A stretch of DNA of 64,000 bases from Lactarius indigo (lineage: Eukaryota; Basidiomycota; Agaricomycetes; Russulales; Russulaceae): NCBI GenBank assembly GCA_025766275.1, contig JAFKAC010000056.1, forward strand, positions 310,001 through 374,000, read 5' to 3'. This document shows positions 1 to 10,038 of the stretch, piece by piece (the first letter of the stretch is position 1; each line of letters starts with the position of its first letter). The notes beneath the pieces are model-generated. The model was not told the DNA's origin, made no database searches, and was given only the letters and a program-made list of their open reading frames with translations. The translations under genes were made by a program, and so were the position numbers.

Positions 1-2523
1 ATCTTTCCAGATCATTCCCTACCGTTCCAAACGATCGCCCTCGACTTCATTACAAAACTCCCGAAATCCCGAGGATTCGATGCGATCCTAACTATCACCG
101 ATCAAGGGTGTTCGAAAGCGAACATTTTCATACCGTGGAAAGAGAAACATGGCGCCGAAGAAGTCGCACTATCGTATCTTCGGCATGTGTTACCTCACTA
201 CGGACTACCAAACAAGGTCATCTCGGACCGTGACCCCCGATTCACGGCCACACTCACTAAAGCCTTATGTTCAGCATTGAACGTCCAACAAAACATCAGT
301 ACGGCTTATCATCCACGTACCGACGGACAGTCGGAAAGAACGAACCAGAAACTGGAACAGTATCTGCGAATGTACGCTAACTACCAACAGGACAATTGGG
401 CAACGATGCTCCCCATCGCCCAGTACGCACTAAACACGTGGCCATCAGAAACTACGCGCAAAACCCCGTTCGAATTGCTCCTAGGTTTCGTTCCATCGGT
501 CCACCAACCAAAGACGTCTACCAACTCCCCGACGACCAACGAACGTCTCGCGACTCTAACTAAAGCGCGAACAGATGCTCACGCCGCAATGCGGAATGCC
601 CAACTAAAATGGGTAAGCGAATCGCCGCGACATCAACCTTATCGATTAGGAGACAAAGTATGGTTGGACGCCACAAATCTAAAAACGACTCATCCAACAA
701 CGAAACTCGCGCCGAAACGATATGGACCACTCATTGTAACACAGAAGGTATCGGAAACGGCATATCGACTACAACTGCCGGAAAGATGGAAGATCCATGA
801 CGTGTTTCACGCCGCACTCCTGACCCCTTATCGCGAAACCGAGACAAATGGCGAAAAGGAAGAACATCCACTTCCAGAACTCGTAGACGGAGAACCAGAA
901 TGGGAAGTCGAGAAGATTCTCGACTATCGCACCACGGGACGAAAGAAGACGCCGCAATATCTTATACGATGGAAAGGGTTCTCCGCAGCGTACGATAGCT
1001 GGGAACCCCTCGAGAACATACACGCCCCAGATCTCATCCGACAGTATAAAGACCACGCCAAAACATCCATTCATAGTATCACCTTAGCCATGGACAGACA
1101 TCCCCCTCAGTTCCCTATCGTCGCCACTCGAGAACTCCCGGACGACGTCAATCGACGTATCGACCGCGAAGTTAACGAATGGGCAAAGGTGGGACCCTCG
1201 TACGATGCACGTGCGAACTCTCCACGATCTCGCGAGGACATGTGGGGACTGAGCACTCATATTGGCGACGACGGGAATCACTATCGTCATTCGCAAGCCA
1301 AACAGCAACGTCAGCAACGTCTGCGACGAGAAGCACTCGAGGAAATCGCAGTCCGCGAGAATACGCGAGTAGTCCATCCCTTACCGACCCGACCAGACAC
1401 CGCGCCGCCTCCCGGCGACTGGCAGAAGGTGCTACCCGAGCATCCCTACCAGGTCGAGATACCATTCTCTGACGGGGAACGAAGAAACGCACACTATCTT
1501 CAGTTCGTCATAAATGCTCGAGGACAACCCATCGTTATTGCTACTGAAGGACGCGGTAAACCCACTTATTACGCCGAGTTGACGGCACGACCTCGCCCCG
1601 ATATCCAACCACGGATTCTTGAAAAAGAATTCATCGACATCTTCCGCCCCGATCACCCGGCTCGCGTAGACATCGACAAGGCCCTCGGACGACTCGCTGA
1701 CCCTGGACTAAGCGCGGACGTCCACCGACTCAGGCAATCCGTACAGCAGCAGCAGCTACTCACGACGCGTTTGAGAGAAGCCGAGTACAGCATGGTAGAC
1801 TGGGCTAACAACGCAGCCGCCATCGATAGTCGCATCCTCGACGCACGCGCGGTAACACGGTTGACACCTTACCTCCCGAAGCCCATGCCAACTGCTCTCG
1901 CCAGCGTATTTACACACGATGGAATCTCCGACCCCCGTCTCCGACACCACCGCGCCGTTATCATGGCCGAACAAATCCTCCCGATTCCCCCTCGCATTCT
2001 ACCCCGTACCTTCGCTGAAGCAGTGGTAGCTCATCCTCGTCGACTCACCTATCCGCAATTGCACGACGAACCGCAGCGGTCGGTCTCACCCGTATTGCAC
2101 GAGGTCGAACTCGGCGAAGTCACCAAAGTCACCGAGCCAACACCCATCACTACGAGCGATAACGCGACACACAACCGGGACGACGATCGTAACGCATCCA
2201 TCTACAGTCGCACTGGCTTACCTGTTTGCACGTGGTGCGACAGCCCCGAACACCTCACGTTTGAGTGCCGTACGCCACACGCCAAGTGTGTCGACCGACG
2301 TGTCTGTCACGTTTCAACTACTACCGCACACGCCAATACGTACTGCGCATGGCTCGCAGTCCTCGGACGAGCTGTCGACCGCGAACGCACTACTCAAGCC
2401 ACCGCGCACCTTTGTGCACAACGACGCGGCGACCCATACCGACGTCCCGAACACTACATCTTTCGACACGACTACGATTTCACTCACGCGACCGGTCGCG
2501 CAAGTCGAGACGACTCGGCCTAG
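1..2523 (+). CDS. Ty3 family A pol, 5'-truncated by window edge: integrase + chromodomain + accessory tail
   Basis: The reading frame is open from base 1, so the protein enters from outside the window. Integrase catalytic residues are visible as ALDF (codon 15), SDRDPRF (codon 76) and DGQSERTNQ (Glu at codon 112), a DD35E arrangement. A KLAPKRYGP module follows, then a chromodomain from EWEVEKIL to about codon 351. Instead of ending there the frame continues about 490 codons through a helical, Arg-rich region to a CCHC knuckle (CTWCDSPEHLTFEC) near codon 742 and stops 11 nt before the 3' LTR. The last about 80 residues lack the regular knuckles of families B and D, so a late frameshift is possible. 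Known for the family: integrase inserts cDNA and the chromodomain targets chromatin. The role of the tail is unknown. Confidence 0.9.
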   Translation: MFPDHSLPFQTIALDFITKLPKSRGFDAILTITDQGCSKANIFIPWKEKHGAEEVALSYLRHVLPHYGLPNKVISDRDPRFTATLTKALCSALNVQQNISTAYHPRTDGQSERTNQKLEQYLRMYANYQQDNWATMLPIAQYALNTWPSETTRKTPFELLLGFVPSVHQPKTSTNSPTTNERLATLTKARTDAHAAMRNAQLKWVSESPRHQPYRLGDKVWLDATNLKTTHPTTKLAPKRYGPLIVTQKVSETAYRLQLPERWKIHDVFHAALLTPYRETETNGEKEEHPLPELVDGEPEWEVEKILDYRTTGRKKTPQYLIRWKGFSAAYDSWEPLENIHAPDLIRQYKDHAKTSIHSITLAMDRHPPQFPIVATRELPDDVNRRIDREVNEWAKVGPSYDARANSPRSREDMWGLSTHIGDDGNHYRHSQAKQQRQQRLRREALEEIAVRENTRVVHPLPTRPDTAPPPGDWQKVLPEHPYQVEIPFSDGERRNAHYLQFVINARGQPIVIATEGRGKPTYYAELTARPRPDIQPRILEKEFIDIFRPDHPARVDIDKALGRLADPGLSADVHRLRQSVQQQQLLTTRLREAEYSMVDWANNAAAIDSRILDARAVTRLTPYLPKPMPTALASVFTHDGISDPRLRHHRAVIMAEQILPIPPRILPRTFAEAVVAHPRRLTYPQLHDEPQRSVSPVLHEVELGEVTKVTEPTPITTSDNATHNRDDDRNASIYSRTGLPVCTWCDSPEHLTFECRTPHAKCVDRRVCHVSTTTAHANTYCAWLAVLGRAVDRERTTQATAHLCAQRRGDPYRRPEHYIFRHDYDFTHATGRASRDDSA

Positions 2524-2534
2524 TAGGGGGGCTA
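2524..2534 (+). promoter_or_regulatory. Polypurine tract of family A
   Basis: A G-rich run (AGGGGGGC) lies between the pol stop codon and the TG that opens the 3' LTR. This is the normal place for the plus-strand primer in LTR retrotransposons. Confidence 0.6.
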
Positions 2535-2960
2535 TGTCACGGTCACGTGACATCGTGACGTCACGTCATGCAACGCGCGTTCAAGTTTCGGTCCCCGTAA
2601 GTTTTACAGAAGTATGGTCTCGTCTTAAGCACGCCTTATGGTGCTAGTATCACGAATCGTCCACGTAGCCATCGATAGGTGACGTGGCTTGTAGAAAACA
2701 GTCCCCGAAAACCCCAGTCATGTACGAGTATAAAGGTAGTAGAGTAACAAGTAGTTTACTTGTCTACTCTTAGTTCTCGAATCCGATCTAGCTTGTCTTG
2801 TCTCGAAACCCCGCGTGCTTTCCCCTCTCTCTAGCGATACTCTTTGAGTTGAGCCTAGAAATCCCCGAAGCTTGACTTGTTTGCAGAACAAGTCCCGACT
2901 CTACCAGTGCGTCGAGCTCAGCTCCGCAGAAAACCCGTACGGTCCCTCGGAACCGTAACA
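2535..2960 (+). repeat. 3' LTR of family A
   Basis: A 426-bp block opens TGTCACGG and closes CCGTAACA. It has a TATAAAG box at 2729-2735 and follows the polypurine tract directly. The 5' partner lies outside the window, so identity and target duplication cannot be checked. The base run TGTCTACTCTT at 2761-2771 sits where families B, C and D carry their self-primer 11-mer. Confidence 0.8.
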
Positions 2961-3118
2961 TAGTGGGAGATCATGGTGGGTATGACAATATTGCACATAC
3001 CTTGTAGTTGCAATGCGTGATCACAGTTAGGCCATAATTGCCTGCAACTGGGGCTACCTCCTAAGACTTGGGCTCATGCATGCTCAGCTACACAAGCTAC
3101 AAGTCAGGAGATCATGAG
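2961..3118. other. Unassigned 158-bp spacer
   Basis: Sequence between the A LTR and the reversed B LTR. I see no ORF, repeat or terminus in it; it may be a remnant of older DNA into which both elements inserted. Confidence 0.5.
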
Positions 3119-3433
3119 TGTTACGCCCTAGCAGGGGCATGGGTTCTAAAGGTTTCTAGTCACACAAGTATCAAGCGAAGACTTCTATTGTCTTATTGCT
3201 ATGAAATACAAGTGGCGAAAGTGTGGCACAGGGTGCAGCACTACTCTGTAATGTAGGACTCCTCGTCCGAAGTGTCTGACACTTCTCTACACTTGATCTT
3301 GCTAGTGCACAGAGTATAACAGGTGTGACGTGTTGATATAGTTCAACTGCAAAGACTTCGAAGTGTCCTGGTTAGGGACTGAGGTAGGGGATGCACAAGA
3401 AGAGGGGAATAAGGCAAAGTCACACCAAGGTAC
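3119..3433 (-). repeat. Family B 3' LTR (minus-strand element), first segment
   Basis: This is the reverse complement of the family B LTR seen at 13701-14279. It starts TGTTACGCCCTAGC, which is the inverted LTR end, and runs to GGTAC at 3433, where the copia element interrupts it. It resumes at 9774, giving about 580 bp in total, the normal B length. Confidence 0.9.
3429..3433. repeat. Target-site duplication GGTAC, left copy
   Basis: The 5-bp GGTAC directly before the copia LTR is repeated at 9769-9773 directly after it. Joining across the two copies restores the B LTR order (CACCAAGGTACGGAGG), which proves a simple insertion. Confidence 0.95.
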
Positions 3434-4039
3434 TGATGAACAGCACACATGAAGATGATACTCACAGTGACAAGAAGACTGTGGTGAGATATCAAAGGTG
3501 GCTGAAAGGCAGCAACAGGGATGAAGTCAAGCAGAGTGAAGCAGAGGTTGTCTGGCACACAAGCAGTGAGAACTGATGTTGGTTACATTTAGAGGGAAGG
3601 GAGCTTACCTGGCACACAAGCAGTGAGAACTGATGTGGTCCAGGAGCGTACATGGTACTCTACTTATACTCCTACAGAGGGTGACGCTAGTCACAGAATA
3701 CAAAGGTGCTATTGTTCTACAAAGGGACAAAAGAGTGGACGCTTTGAGAACAAGGGAAAGGAGAACAAGAAGAGTCCAGAACTAGATGATATCATACTGA
3801 CATCATAATAAGGATAATACCAAGTAAAGAACAAAGGAAAGTACAAAGACGTTATACAACGCAGAGTCCGGATGTATGATGTTATTAGAAGTACAGTGAT
3901 GTCATATGTGACGCAATGATAAGTCCAGATTGTACAGATCAAATAGTATCTAATCTACAAGTCCTGTTAATCTAAAGCAGTCCATGCTGCAAGTCCGGTC
4001 CGTACGAGCCGCTAAGTGCGCAAGGGTCACTTATCAACA
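3434..4039 (-). repeat. Copia 3' LTR
   Basis: A 606-bp terminal repeat that reads TGATGAAC...TATCAACA on the plus strand, that is TGTTGATA...TTCATCA in element orientation. It matches 9163-9768 in length and, by eye, in sequence. Confidence 0.95.
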
Positions 4040-4049
4040 TCTCCCCGTG
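4040..4049 (-). promoter_or_regulatory. Copia polypurine tract
   Basis: On the minus strand the bases CACGGGGAGA lie immediately upstream of the 3' LTR and just after the pol stop. This is the expected plus-strand primer site. Confidence 0.6.
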
Positions 4050-4058
4050 ATCTACAAT

Positions 4059-7000
4059 CTAAGTACACACAAGTCCCATGTCATTATTGTGCTTCTGCAG
4101 CAGGACACGCGGTAGTGACTTTGTGAAGCCGTCCGCAACCATATCTACAGTAGGAGTTCTAATGAGGGTGATGGTCCTCTTTTCGATGTACTCCCGAATG
4201 ACATGATGCCGTATGGCAATGTGCTTAGACCGTCTCCCAGTGACAGGGTTCAAGGCCAAGTCAATGGCACCCTTATTGTCACCATGAAGTGGGATGGGGT
4301 CGTCGACCTCGTACCCGAGTTCCATGAGGAAGCTCTGATACCACGCAGCCTGGTTAGCCGCGTCGGTCATGGCCATGTATTCCGCTTCCGTTGTGTTTTG
4401 GGCAACAGTCTTTTGCTTGCGCGAAGACCAGCTTATTGCACCGTTAGCTAGTAGGAACACATAACCAGAGGTGGAGTGGCGGTCATCAGTCTGATCAGCC
4501 AGACTGGAATCAGTGTAGCCGTGAAGGCCATCGCCATTGGCGCCATCGTAGACAATACGCATATCCATAGTTCCCACTAGGTAGGATAGGACATACTGCG
4601 CAAGTCGCAGATGTTGTGGTGAAGGATTCGCTGCATACTGCGCCAGACGTGACACAGCGAAAGAGATATCTGGCCTAGTGCCAATCTGCACATAAAGCAG
4701 ACTCCCAATTAAGGACTGGTAGTGGGAAATATCTGAGGCAGTTGCCTGCGACGTATATTTAACCAAGTGCTCGTCAGCACCAGCAGGCAAGGGTGTGTTG
4801 TGTGGTGTGGCATCAGACATGCCAAAGCGTTCAAGGACATCCTTGATATAGCCAGACTGATCTATTTCGATGCGTCTGAGGGAGCGGTCACGCACAATGC
4901 GCATCCCAAGATAAGACTCTATCTCCCCGAGATCTGTCATCTCATAGCGTTCAGACAGGTCCAACTTTAAACGCTTGATACCACTCAGTGAGGGACCCAG
5001 TATAGTGATGTCGTCAACGTAGACAATAACGAAGAGTGGATCATACCCCTCCCGTTGAGGCATCACATATATGCCAGCATCAGCAAACGTCCGCTTAAAG
5101 CCGAGTGCAGTGAGCACTCCATGGAATTGCAAGTTCCATGCGCGGGAGGCCTGTTTGAGACCATAGATCGCCTTAACTAGGCGACACACCTTCGTCTCAG
5201 AGCCAGTGACAGTGAAACCTTGTGGCTGCTCCATGTAAATCTCCTCGTCAAGCACGCCATTGAGAAAAGCAGACTTAACATCCATCTGATGGATGTGCCA
5301 GTCCTCCAGCGCGGCCAACGCCAGAAGTAAACATAGCGACTCAAATCGTGCGACAGGAGAGAAGGTTTCATCAAAATCTACGCCAGGGATCTGTGTGAAT
5401 CCCTTAGCCACCAAGCGAGCTCTGTAGCGGCCATCCGCTTTGAGCTTAAAGACCCATTTGGATTTTACTGCCTTACGATTAGGCGGGAGATCCACTAACT
5501 CCCAAGTCCCATTCTTAGCTAGGGCGTCCATTTCATACTGACACGCCTTAGTCCACTCATCTGCAGCTGCAGACCTCATGGCCTCTGCATAAGTTGCAGG
5601 GTCTCGGCCTACAAAGGCAGCAGCCAATAACTCCGCATACCCCAGGCGCCTGCCGCGCCATGCCGCATTGTCCGCATTGAAGTAACGCGGATTAGGGACA
5701 GGGGCACGAGCACTGCGCCTTGGTGCATTGTCCATTTCGCGCAACAGCTGACTACGCTGTGCACGATCCTCAAATCCCCCAGGCATTTCTGGTGAGGGAG
5801 GAGGGACATGGCGCATAATGCGCGTTGCACTAGGACGCGGCGGGGGTGAAGTGGGAGTAGTCTGCTCACGTTTAGGTGTGGTGGGCAGGGCTGGTAAAGC
5901 AGGTGGTGGAGTGGTGGGGCGTGGTTGGACTTGTGGGGGGTCTAGGAGCTTTTCAACATCCTCCTCCTCACTACTACTGGAGTGTGCAGGGGAGGGGGCT
6001 CGCATTGGTGGTAACGCCGGCGGGTGAGGCACGGCAGTCACTGTTGTGCTAGGCACGACTGGTGGTAAAGGTGTGGGGTGTGTCTCAACACCCTGGAGGG
6101 ACGGGAAGCTACTCTCGTCGAATGTCACATCCCTGGACACTCGGACTGAGCGGGTTGAGCGGTCCCAGAGCTTATAGCCCTTAGATTCGGGCTCAAACCC
6201 GATAAGCGTGACCTCAATGGCCTTCGCATCCAATTTGCGACGCTTATCAGCGGGTACGTGCATGTACCCCTTGCATCCAAAGACGCAAAGATGTGAGACA
6301 TCGGGCACTTTGCCAGAGTGCCAGAGCTCATAAGGAGTGCGCCATTTAAGCCCACGGACTGGAGAGCGGTTATAGATGTGCACAGCTGCGCACACTGCAT
6401 GCTCCCAGAAGCTTTTAGACATGCCAGCTGTGTGGAGCATGGACATTGCCTTATCCATAATGGTGCGGTTAAACCGCTCGGCTTTCCCGTTGGACTGTGG
6501 TGAACCCGGCATCGTGAGGTGATGCTCTATCCCTTTCTGCTTAAGAATGTCCTGCGTGACACTCGACATGTATTCGCCACCACGGTCAGAGTGCAGAGCG
6601 CACAGTTTATGGCCAGACTGGGTTTCACCCCAGGCCAAATACATCTGCAGCGACTTAGCAAACTGGTCCTTCGACTTAAGGAAGTGGACCACAGTGAACT
6701 TAGTGTGGTCGTCTATGAAGGTGGCAGTGTAGGTCGAGCCTTGCAGAGACTGAGTCTGCATAGGACCGGCGAGGTCACTGTGCACAATCTCAAATTGACG
6801 AGTTGTCCTCTTGTTGGAGGATGCAGAAAAGGGCTGGCGAGTGGACTTGCCCATCTCGCACCCACGGCAGACTGTGTGGACCGTGGTAGAGCTATCTATG
6901 TCCATGCCAGTAGTGGCAGAGGGACCATGCGCCTTCAGCGCTGCAGAGGAGATGTGTCCCATGCGTTGATGCCAGATATCAAGTGTGGCAGCACTTGATT

Positions 7001-8381
7001 TTGTGTGGGCGTTGAGGCCGACGCTGGCTGCGTCCAACCAGTAAAGGTTGTCCTCAAGGTAGCCTTTGGCCACACACTTTTGGTTGATAGATATTTTAAA
7101 TGAGCCACTATCAAAGGCAATTTTAGCACCCTTTTGTGCTAGGGCGCACGTCGACAAGAAGCGCGTCTTCACCTGTGGTAGGTGTAGCACATTACTGAGG
7201 GTGATAGAGATACCCTGGCTCGTTGTAAAGACGACAGACCCGACACCTACTTGGTCTATAGTAGACTTATCACCCAGGCGTACAGTGCCTTTGGTTGGGG
7301 TGTAGTCCTTGAAGTCAGACCGATGTGGTGTAATGTGGTGCGTAGCACCACTGTCCATCATCCAACGCACACGTGAGGCAGCATACAAGGCAACAGAAAT
7401 GGATTGAGAGGCCCAGTCTATGGCGGGCTCTTCGACCTCCTTAATGGAGGCGGTGGTAGGTACAAGAATATGACTATTTGCGGCCTTGTTGCCTGCCTTC
7501 TCCTTCTCCTTTGCGTCAGCCTCATCCTTCTTTTTCTTCCTGCAGTCAGGCTTGATGTGGCCCTTTTTGTTGCAATAGTGGCAAGTTAGACCAGAGTGGT
7601 CCTTCTTGCCCTTTTTGCCCGTCGACTTGACGGGGGCCACCTTGTTGAGGGAAGAGCCAGAGGGCCCGGCGTGGCGAGCTTCTTCCGACACTATGCGCGC
7701 AATTATTTCAGCGTGCTTGAGTGTGGAGGGGGCCCCACTGGCAAGGATGGTTGAGGCCAACACCTCATAAGAGGGTGGTAGCGCATGGAGGAGAATGAGG
7801 CAGTATTGGACGTCAGAGACACCCATCTGCGCATTGGAAAGGGCAACCCTAAGCTCATTGAGCTTGGCCAGCTGAGCGGCCATGGGTGCGGAGTCGTCGA
7901 GGCGGGCTTGTGTTAACTGGATCCACAAGTTAAAGATGGTGGTGCTGCCTGAAGCACCAGCGTATACGTCTCTCAGCTTGTCCCACTTCGCCTTGAAAGT
8001 GGCATAGACAATATTGTCCGCCACAAGGGAGTAGACATCTGGCTTTAAGTAAAGGCGTAGGTACGCCTTGGAGCGACGCTGGACTGAGTCCCACTCATCG
8101 GTAGTGATGCCAGATGGGGGTGTGTCCAAGGTGAACACATCTTCAGCCTCATGCAGCGTGAGGATAGCCTCAATGGTTCCAGACCATTCGTTCCAGCCAG
8201 TGCCGTCAAACTGAGTGAGATGGATGCCAGATGGCATACCAAAGTTGGAACTGTGGGCTTGAGAGAGACGTGTGGAGGGTGTGGACCCAGAAGGAGGAGG
8301 GAGTGAGCCTCCTGCAGAGCCACCAGTGGGGCTGGGAGGAGCACCAGCACCAGCAGCAGGGGTAGATGAAGAACCAGACAT
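4059..8381 (-). CDS. Copia Gag-Pol polyprotein
   Basis: A single 1440-residue frame starting at ATG. The N-terminus is Ser/Pro/Gly rich. Next come a Gag domain (about 50-240), a CCHC knuckle CHYCNKKGHIKPDC (267-280) and aspartic protease DSGATHHI (343-350). Integrase has its HHCC zinc site (HQRMGH...CRGC, about 471-508) and catalytic core with HSD, DRGGEY and NGKAERFNR. Reverse transcriptase has the VKSAFLNG and YVDD motifs. The C-terminal RNase H carries TEAEYMA and DNKGA. The order protease-integrase-RT-RNase H is diagnostic of Ty1/copia. Gag and Pol share one frame, so no frameshift is needed. There is no internal stop, and the length is normal for an autonomous element. Confidence 0.97.
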   Translation of the reverse strand: MSGSSSTPAAGAGAPPSPTGGSAGGSLPPPSGSTPSTRLSQAHSSNFGMPSGIHLTQFDGTGWNEWSGTIEAILTLHEAEDVFTLDTPPSGITTDEWDSVQRRSKAYLRLYLKPDVYSLVADNIVYATFKAKWDKLRDVYAGASGSTTIFNLWIQLTQARLDDSAPMAAQLAKLNELRVALSNAQMGVSDVQYCLILLHALPPSYEVLASTILASGAPSTLKHAEIIARIVSEEARHAGPSGSSLNKVAPVKSTGKKGKKDHSGLTCHYCNKKGHIKPDCRKKKKDEADAKEKEKAGNKAANSHILVPTTASIKEVEEPAIDWASQSISVALYAASRVRWMMDSGATHHITPHRSDFKDYTPTKGTVRLGDKSTIDQVGVGSVVFTTSQGISITLSNVLHLPQVKTRFLSTCALAQKGAKIAFDSGSFKISINQKCVAKGYLEDNLYWLDAASVGLNAHTKSSAATLDIWHQRMGHISSAALKAHGPSATTGMDIDSSTTVHTVCRGCEMGKSTRQPFSASSNKRTTRQFEIVHSDLAGPMQTQSLQGSTYTATFIDDHTKFTVVHFLKSKDQFAKSLQMYLAWGETQSGHKLCALHSDRGGEYMSSVTQDILKQKGIEHHLTMPGSPQSNGKAERFNRTIMDKAMSMLHTAGMSKSFWEHAVCAAVHIYNRSPVRGLKWRTPYELWHSGKVPDVSHLCVFGCKGYMHVPADKRRKLDAKAIEVTLIGFEPESKGYKLWDRSTRSVRVSRDVTFDESSFPSLQGVETHPTPLPPVVPSTTVTAVPHPPALPPMRAPSPAHSSSSEEEDVEKLLDPPQVQPRPTTPPPALPALPTTPKREQTTPTSPPPRPSATRIMRHVPPPSPEMPGGFEDRAQRSQLLREMDNAPRRSARAPVPNPRYFNADNAAWRGRRLGYAELLAAAFVGRDPATYAEAMRSAAADEWTKACQYEMDALAKNGTWELVDLPPNRKAVKSKWVFKLKADGRYRARLVAKGFTQIPGVDFDETFSPVARFESLCLLLALAALEDWHIHQMDVKSAFLNGVLDEEIYMEQPQGFTVTGSETKVCRLVKAIYGLKQASRAWNLQFHGVLTALGFKRTFADAGIYVMPQREGYDPLFVIVYVDDITILGPSLSGIKRLKLDLSERYEMTDLGEIESYLGMRIVRDRSLRRIEIDQSGYIKDVLERFGMSDATPHNTPLPAGADEHLVKYTSQATASDISHYQSLIGSLLYVQIGTRPDISFAVSRLAQYAANPSPQHLRLAQYVLSYLVGTMDMRIVYDGANGDGLHGYTDSSLADQTDDRHSTSGYVFLLANGAISWSSRKQKTVAQNTTEAEYMAMTDAANQAAWYQSFLMELGYEVDDPIPLHGDNKGAIDLALNPVTGRRSKHIAIRHHVIREYIEKRTITLIRTPTVDMVADGFTKSLPRVLLQKHNNDMGLVCT

Positions 8382-9150
8382 TGGGATGATTTATCTGTCG
8401 CCGAGGAGCAGTCAGCGACAGTGCTTCATAGTTGCAAGACATAAGGATAGAGGGGGTACCACTCCTGTCTGTGATTCTGTAAGGCCAGAACGCTAACGCG
8501 TCCTGCCTCCTGATAGTGTGCCAGTGATACAAGGGCTAGGCCCAGGTTGAAGGAATCCCTTTGCCATACCATGAGCTAGCTGCCAGCCAGGATGTGTCTA
8601 AGACACAGCTCAAATGGTTTGCGTCAGGGGGAAAGTGAGGGGGATGCTTTCAGAGCCCAAGGCTGTCTACCTCAGCCTCCTCGGCCTATTGGTTGCCTCA
8701 TCGCCACAAGTGGCTTTACTGAATCCTTTCCCATTGCCGCTACAAGGCAGGTATCTGGTTGCAGAACACCATAAGGTGAACACTCCCCAGAGCCTGAACC
8801 AGGTTTTACACTCCCATGGTGAGGAGATCCTGCGCCCAGTGTGGAGCACCAGAGACAGCTGGCGCTAAGCTCCACAATACACAGCCCAGTGGGCCATGCA
8901 CGCCTGGATATTTTGAAGTTAAGGGGCTACCAGACCCAATCTCCTTGCGCATAGCGCAGGGGCTAGGAAAACAGTAGGGGTGAAAGTAGGACTACTGGGC
9001 AGTACATACACAGGAGGTTCCTTAGCAGAGACAAGTGGCGCCCCACTGTTCTCTGCCTTGGGCAAGGCTGGTAAGGCCCCAGACAGACCTTAGCCTGGTG
9101 TGTCCTCCTAGGAAGACAGTGACCAGCCAAGTGGAGTGGCTAGGGCACCA
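8382..9150 (-). other. Copia untranslated leader
   Basis: About 770 nt between the primer site and the polyprotein ATG, with only short inconsistent ORFs. It probably holds packaging and dimerisation signals, but nothing specific is visible. Confidence 0.6.
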
Positions 9151-9162
9151 GGGCCCATAACC
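9151..9162 (-). promoter_or_regulatory. Copia primer binding site (initiator tRNA-Met, internal)
   Basis: On the minus strand GGTTATGGGCCC abuts the 5' LTR with no gap. Its reverse complement GGGCCCATAACC is the anticodon stem-loop of eukaryotic initiator tRNA-Met, not the 3' CCA end. Drosophila copia is known to use such a half-tRNA primer. Confidence 0.8.
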
Positions 9163-9768
9163 TGATGAACAGCACACATGAAGATGATACTCACAGTGAC
9201 AAGAAGACTGTGGTGAGATATCAAAGGTGGCTGAAAGGCAGCAACAGGGATGAAGTCAAGCAGAGTGAAGCAGAGGTTGTCTGGCACACAAGCAGTGAGA
9301 ACTGATGTTGGTTACATTTAGAGGGAAGGGAGCTTACCTGGCACACAAGCAGTGAGAACTGATGTGGTCCAGGAGCGTACATGGTACTCTACTTATACTC
9401 CTACAGAGGGTGACGCTAGTCACAGAATACAAAGGTGCTATTGTTCTACAAAGGGACAAAAGAGTGGACGCTTTGAGAACAAGGGAAAGGAGAACAAGAA
9501 GAGTCCAGAACTAGATGATATCATACTGACATCATAATAAGGATAATACCAAGTAAAGAACAAAGGAAAGTACAAAGACGTTATACAACGCAGAGTCCGG
9601 ATGTATGATGTTATTAGAAGTACAGTGATGTCATATGTGACGCAATGATAAGTCCAGATTGTACAGATCAAATAGTATCTAATCTACAAGTCCTGTTAAT
9701 CTAAAGCAGTCCATGCTGCAAGTCCGGTCCGTACGAGCCGCTAAGTGCGCAAGGGTCACTTATCAACA
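9163..9768 (-). repeat. Copia 5' LTR
   Basis: 606 bp, matching 3434-4039. In element orientation it drives transcription toward lower coordinates. It is followed at 9769-9773 by the second GGTAC copy. Confidence 0.95.
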
Positions 9769-9773
9769 GGTAC

Positions 9774-10038
9774 GGAGGCAAGGTTGCTAGATTGCAAATG
9801 AAGCCAAGTCTGGCTTCCTACGGTCTATGGTACAGGTTTATATAGGACAGGGTTCCAAACAACATGAACACAAGTCCACACAATATCAAAGAAACCAAAC
9901 GGAGCAAACAGAAGTCTAGATCAGAAGGAACAACACCACTAGTAGCAGTAGCTCCTTTGGTAACAAGGTATAGTACAGAAGGAGAAAGGTGGGGTGGAGA
10001 CATACTGTGACTGAGGTCCAAAGCGTCGGATCATAACA
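9774..10038 (-). repeat. Family B 3' LTR (minus-strand element), second segment
   Basis: Continuation of 3119-3433 after the copia insertion. It ends GGATCATAACA, the inverted TGTTATGATCC start of the B LTR, and abuts the B interior at 10039. Confidence 0.9.

Larger units (their letters stand above)
3434..9768 (-). mobile_element. Intact Ty1/copia retrotransposon (minus strand)
   Basis: A complete 6335-bp element: 606-bp LTRs at both ends, a primer site against the 5' LTR, a single uninterrupted 1440-residue gag-pol frame, a polypurine tract and a perfect 5-bp target duplication. The two LTRs look identical by eye, including two matching spurious ORFs, so the insertion should be recent. It sits inside the LTR of a minus-strand family B element and is therefore younger than it. 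It is the best candidate here for a currently active element. Confidence 0.95.

Noticed and set aside
3623..9671. Identical 61- and 77-residue ORFs at 3623-3942 and 9352-9671
   Set aside because: They are the same bases of the two copia LTRs; chance ORFs, not genes.
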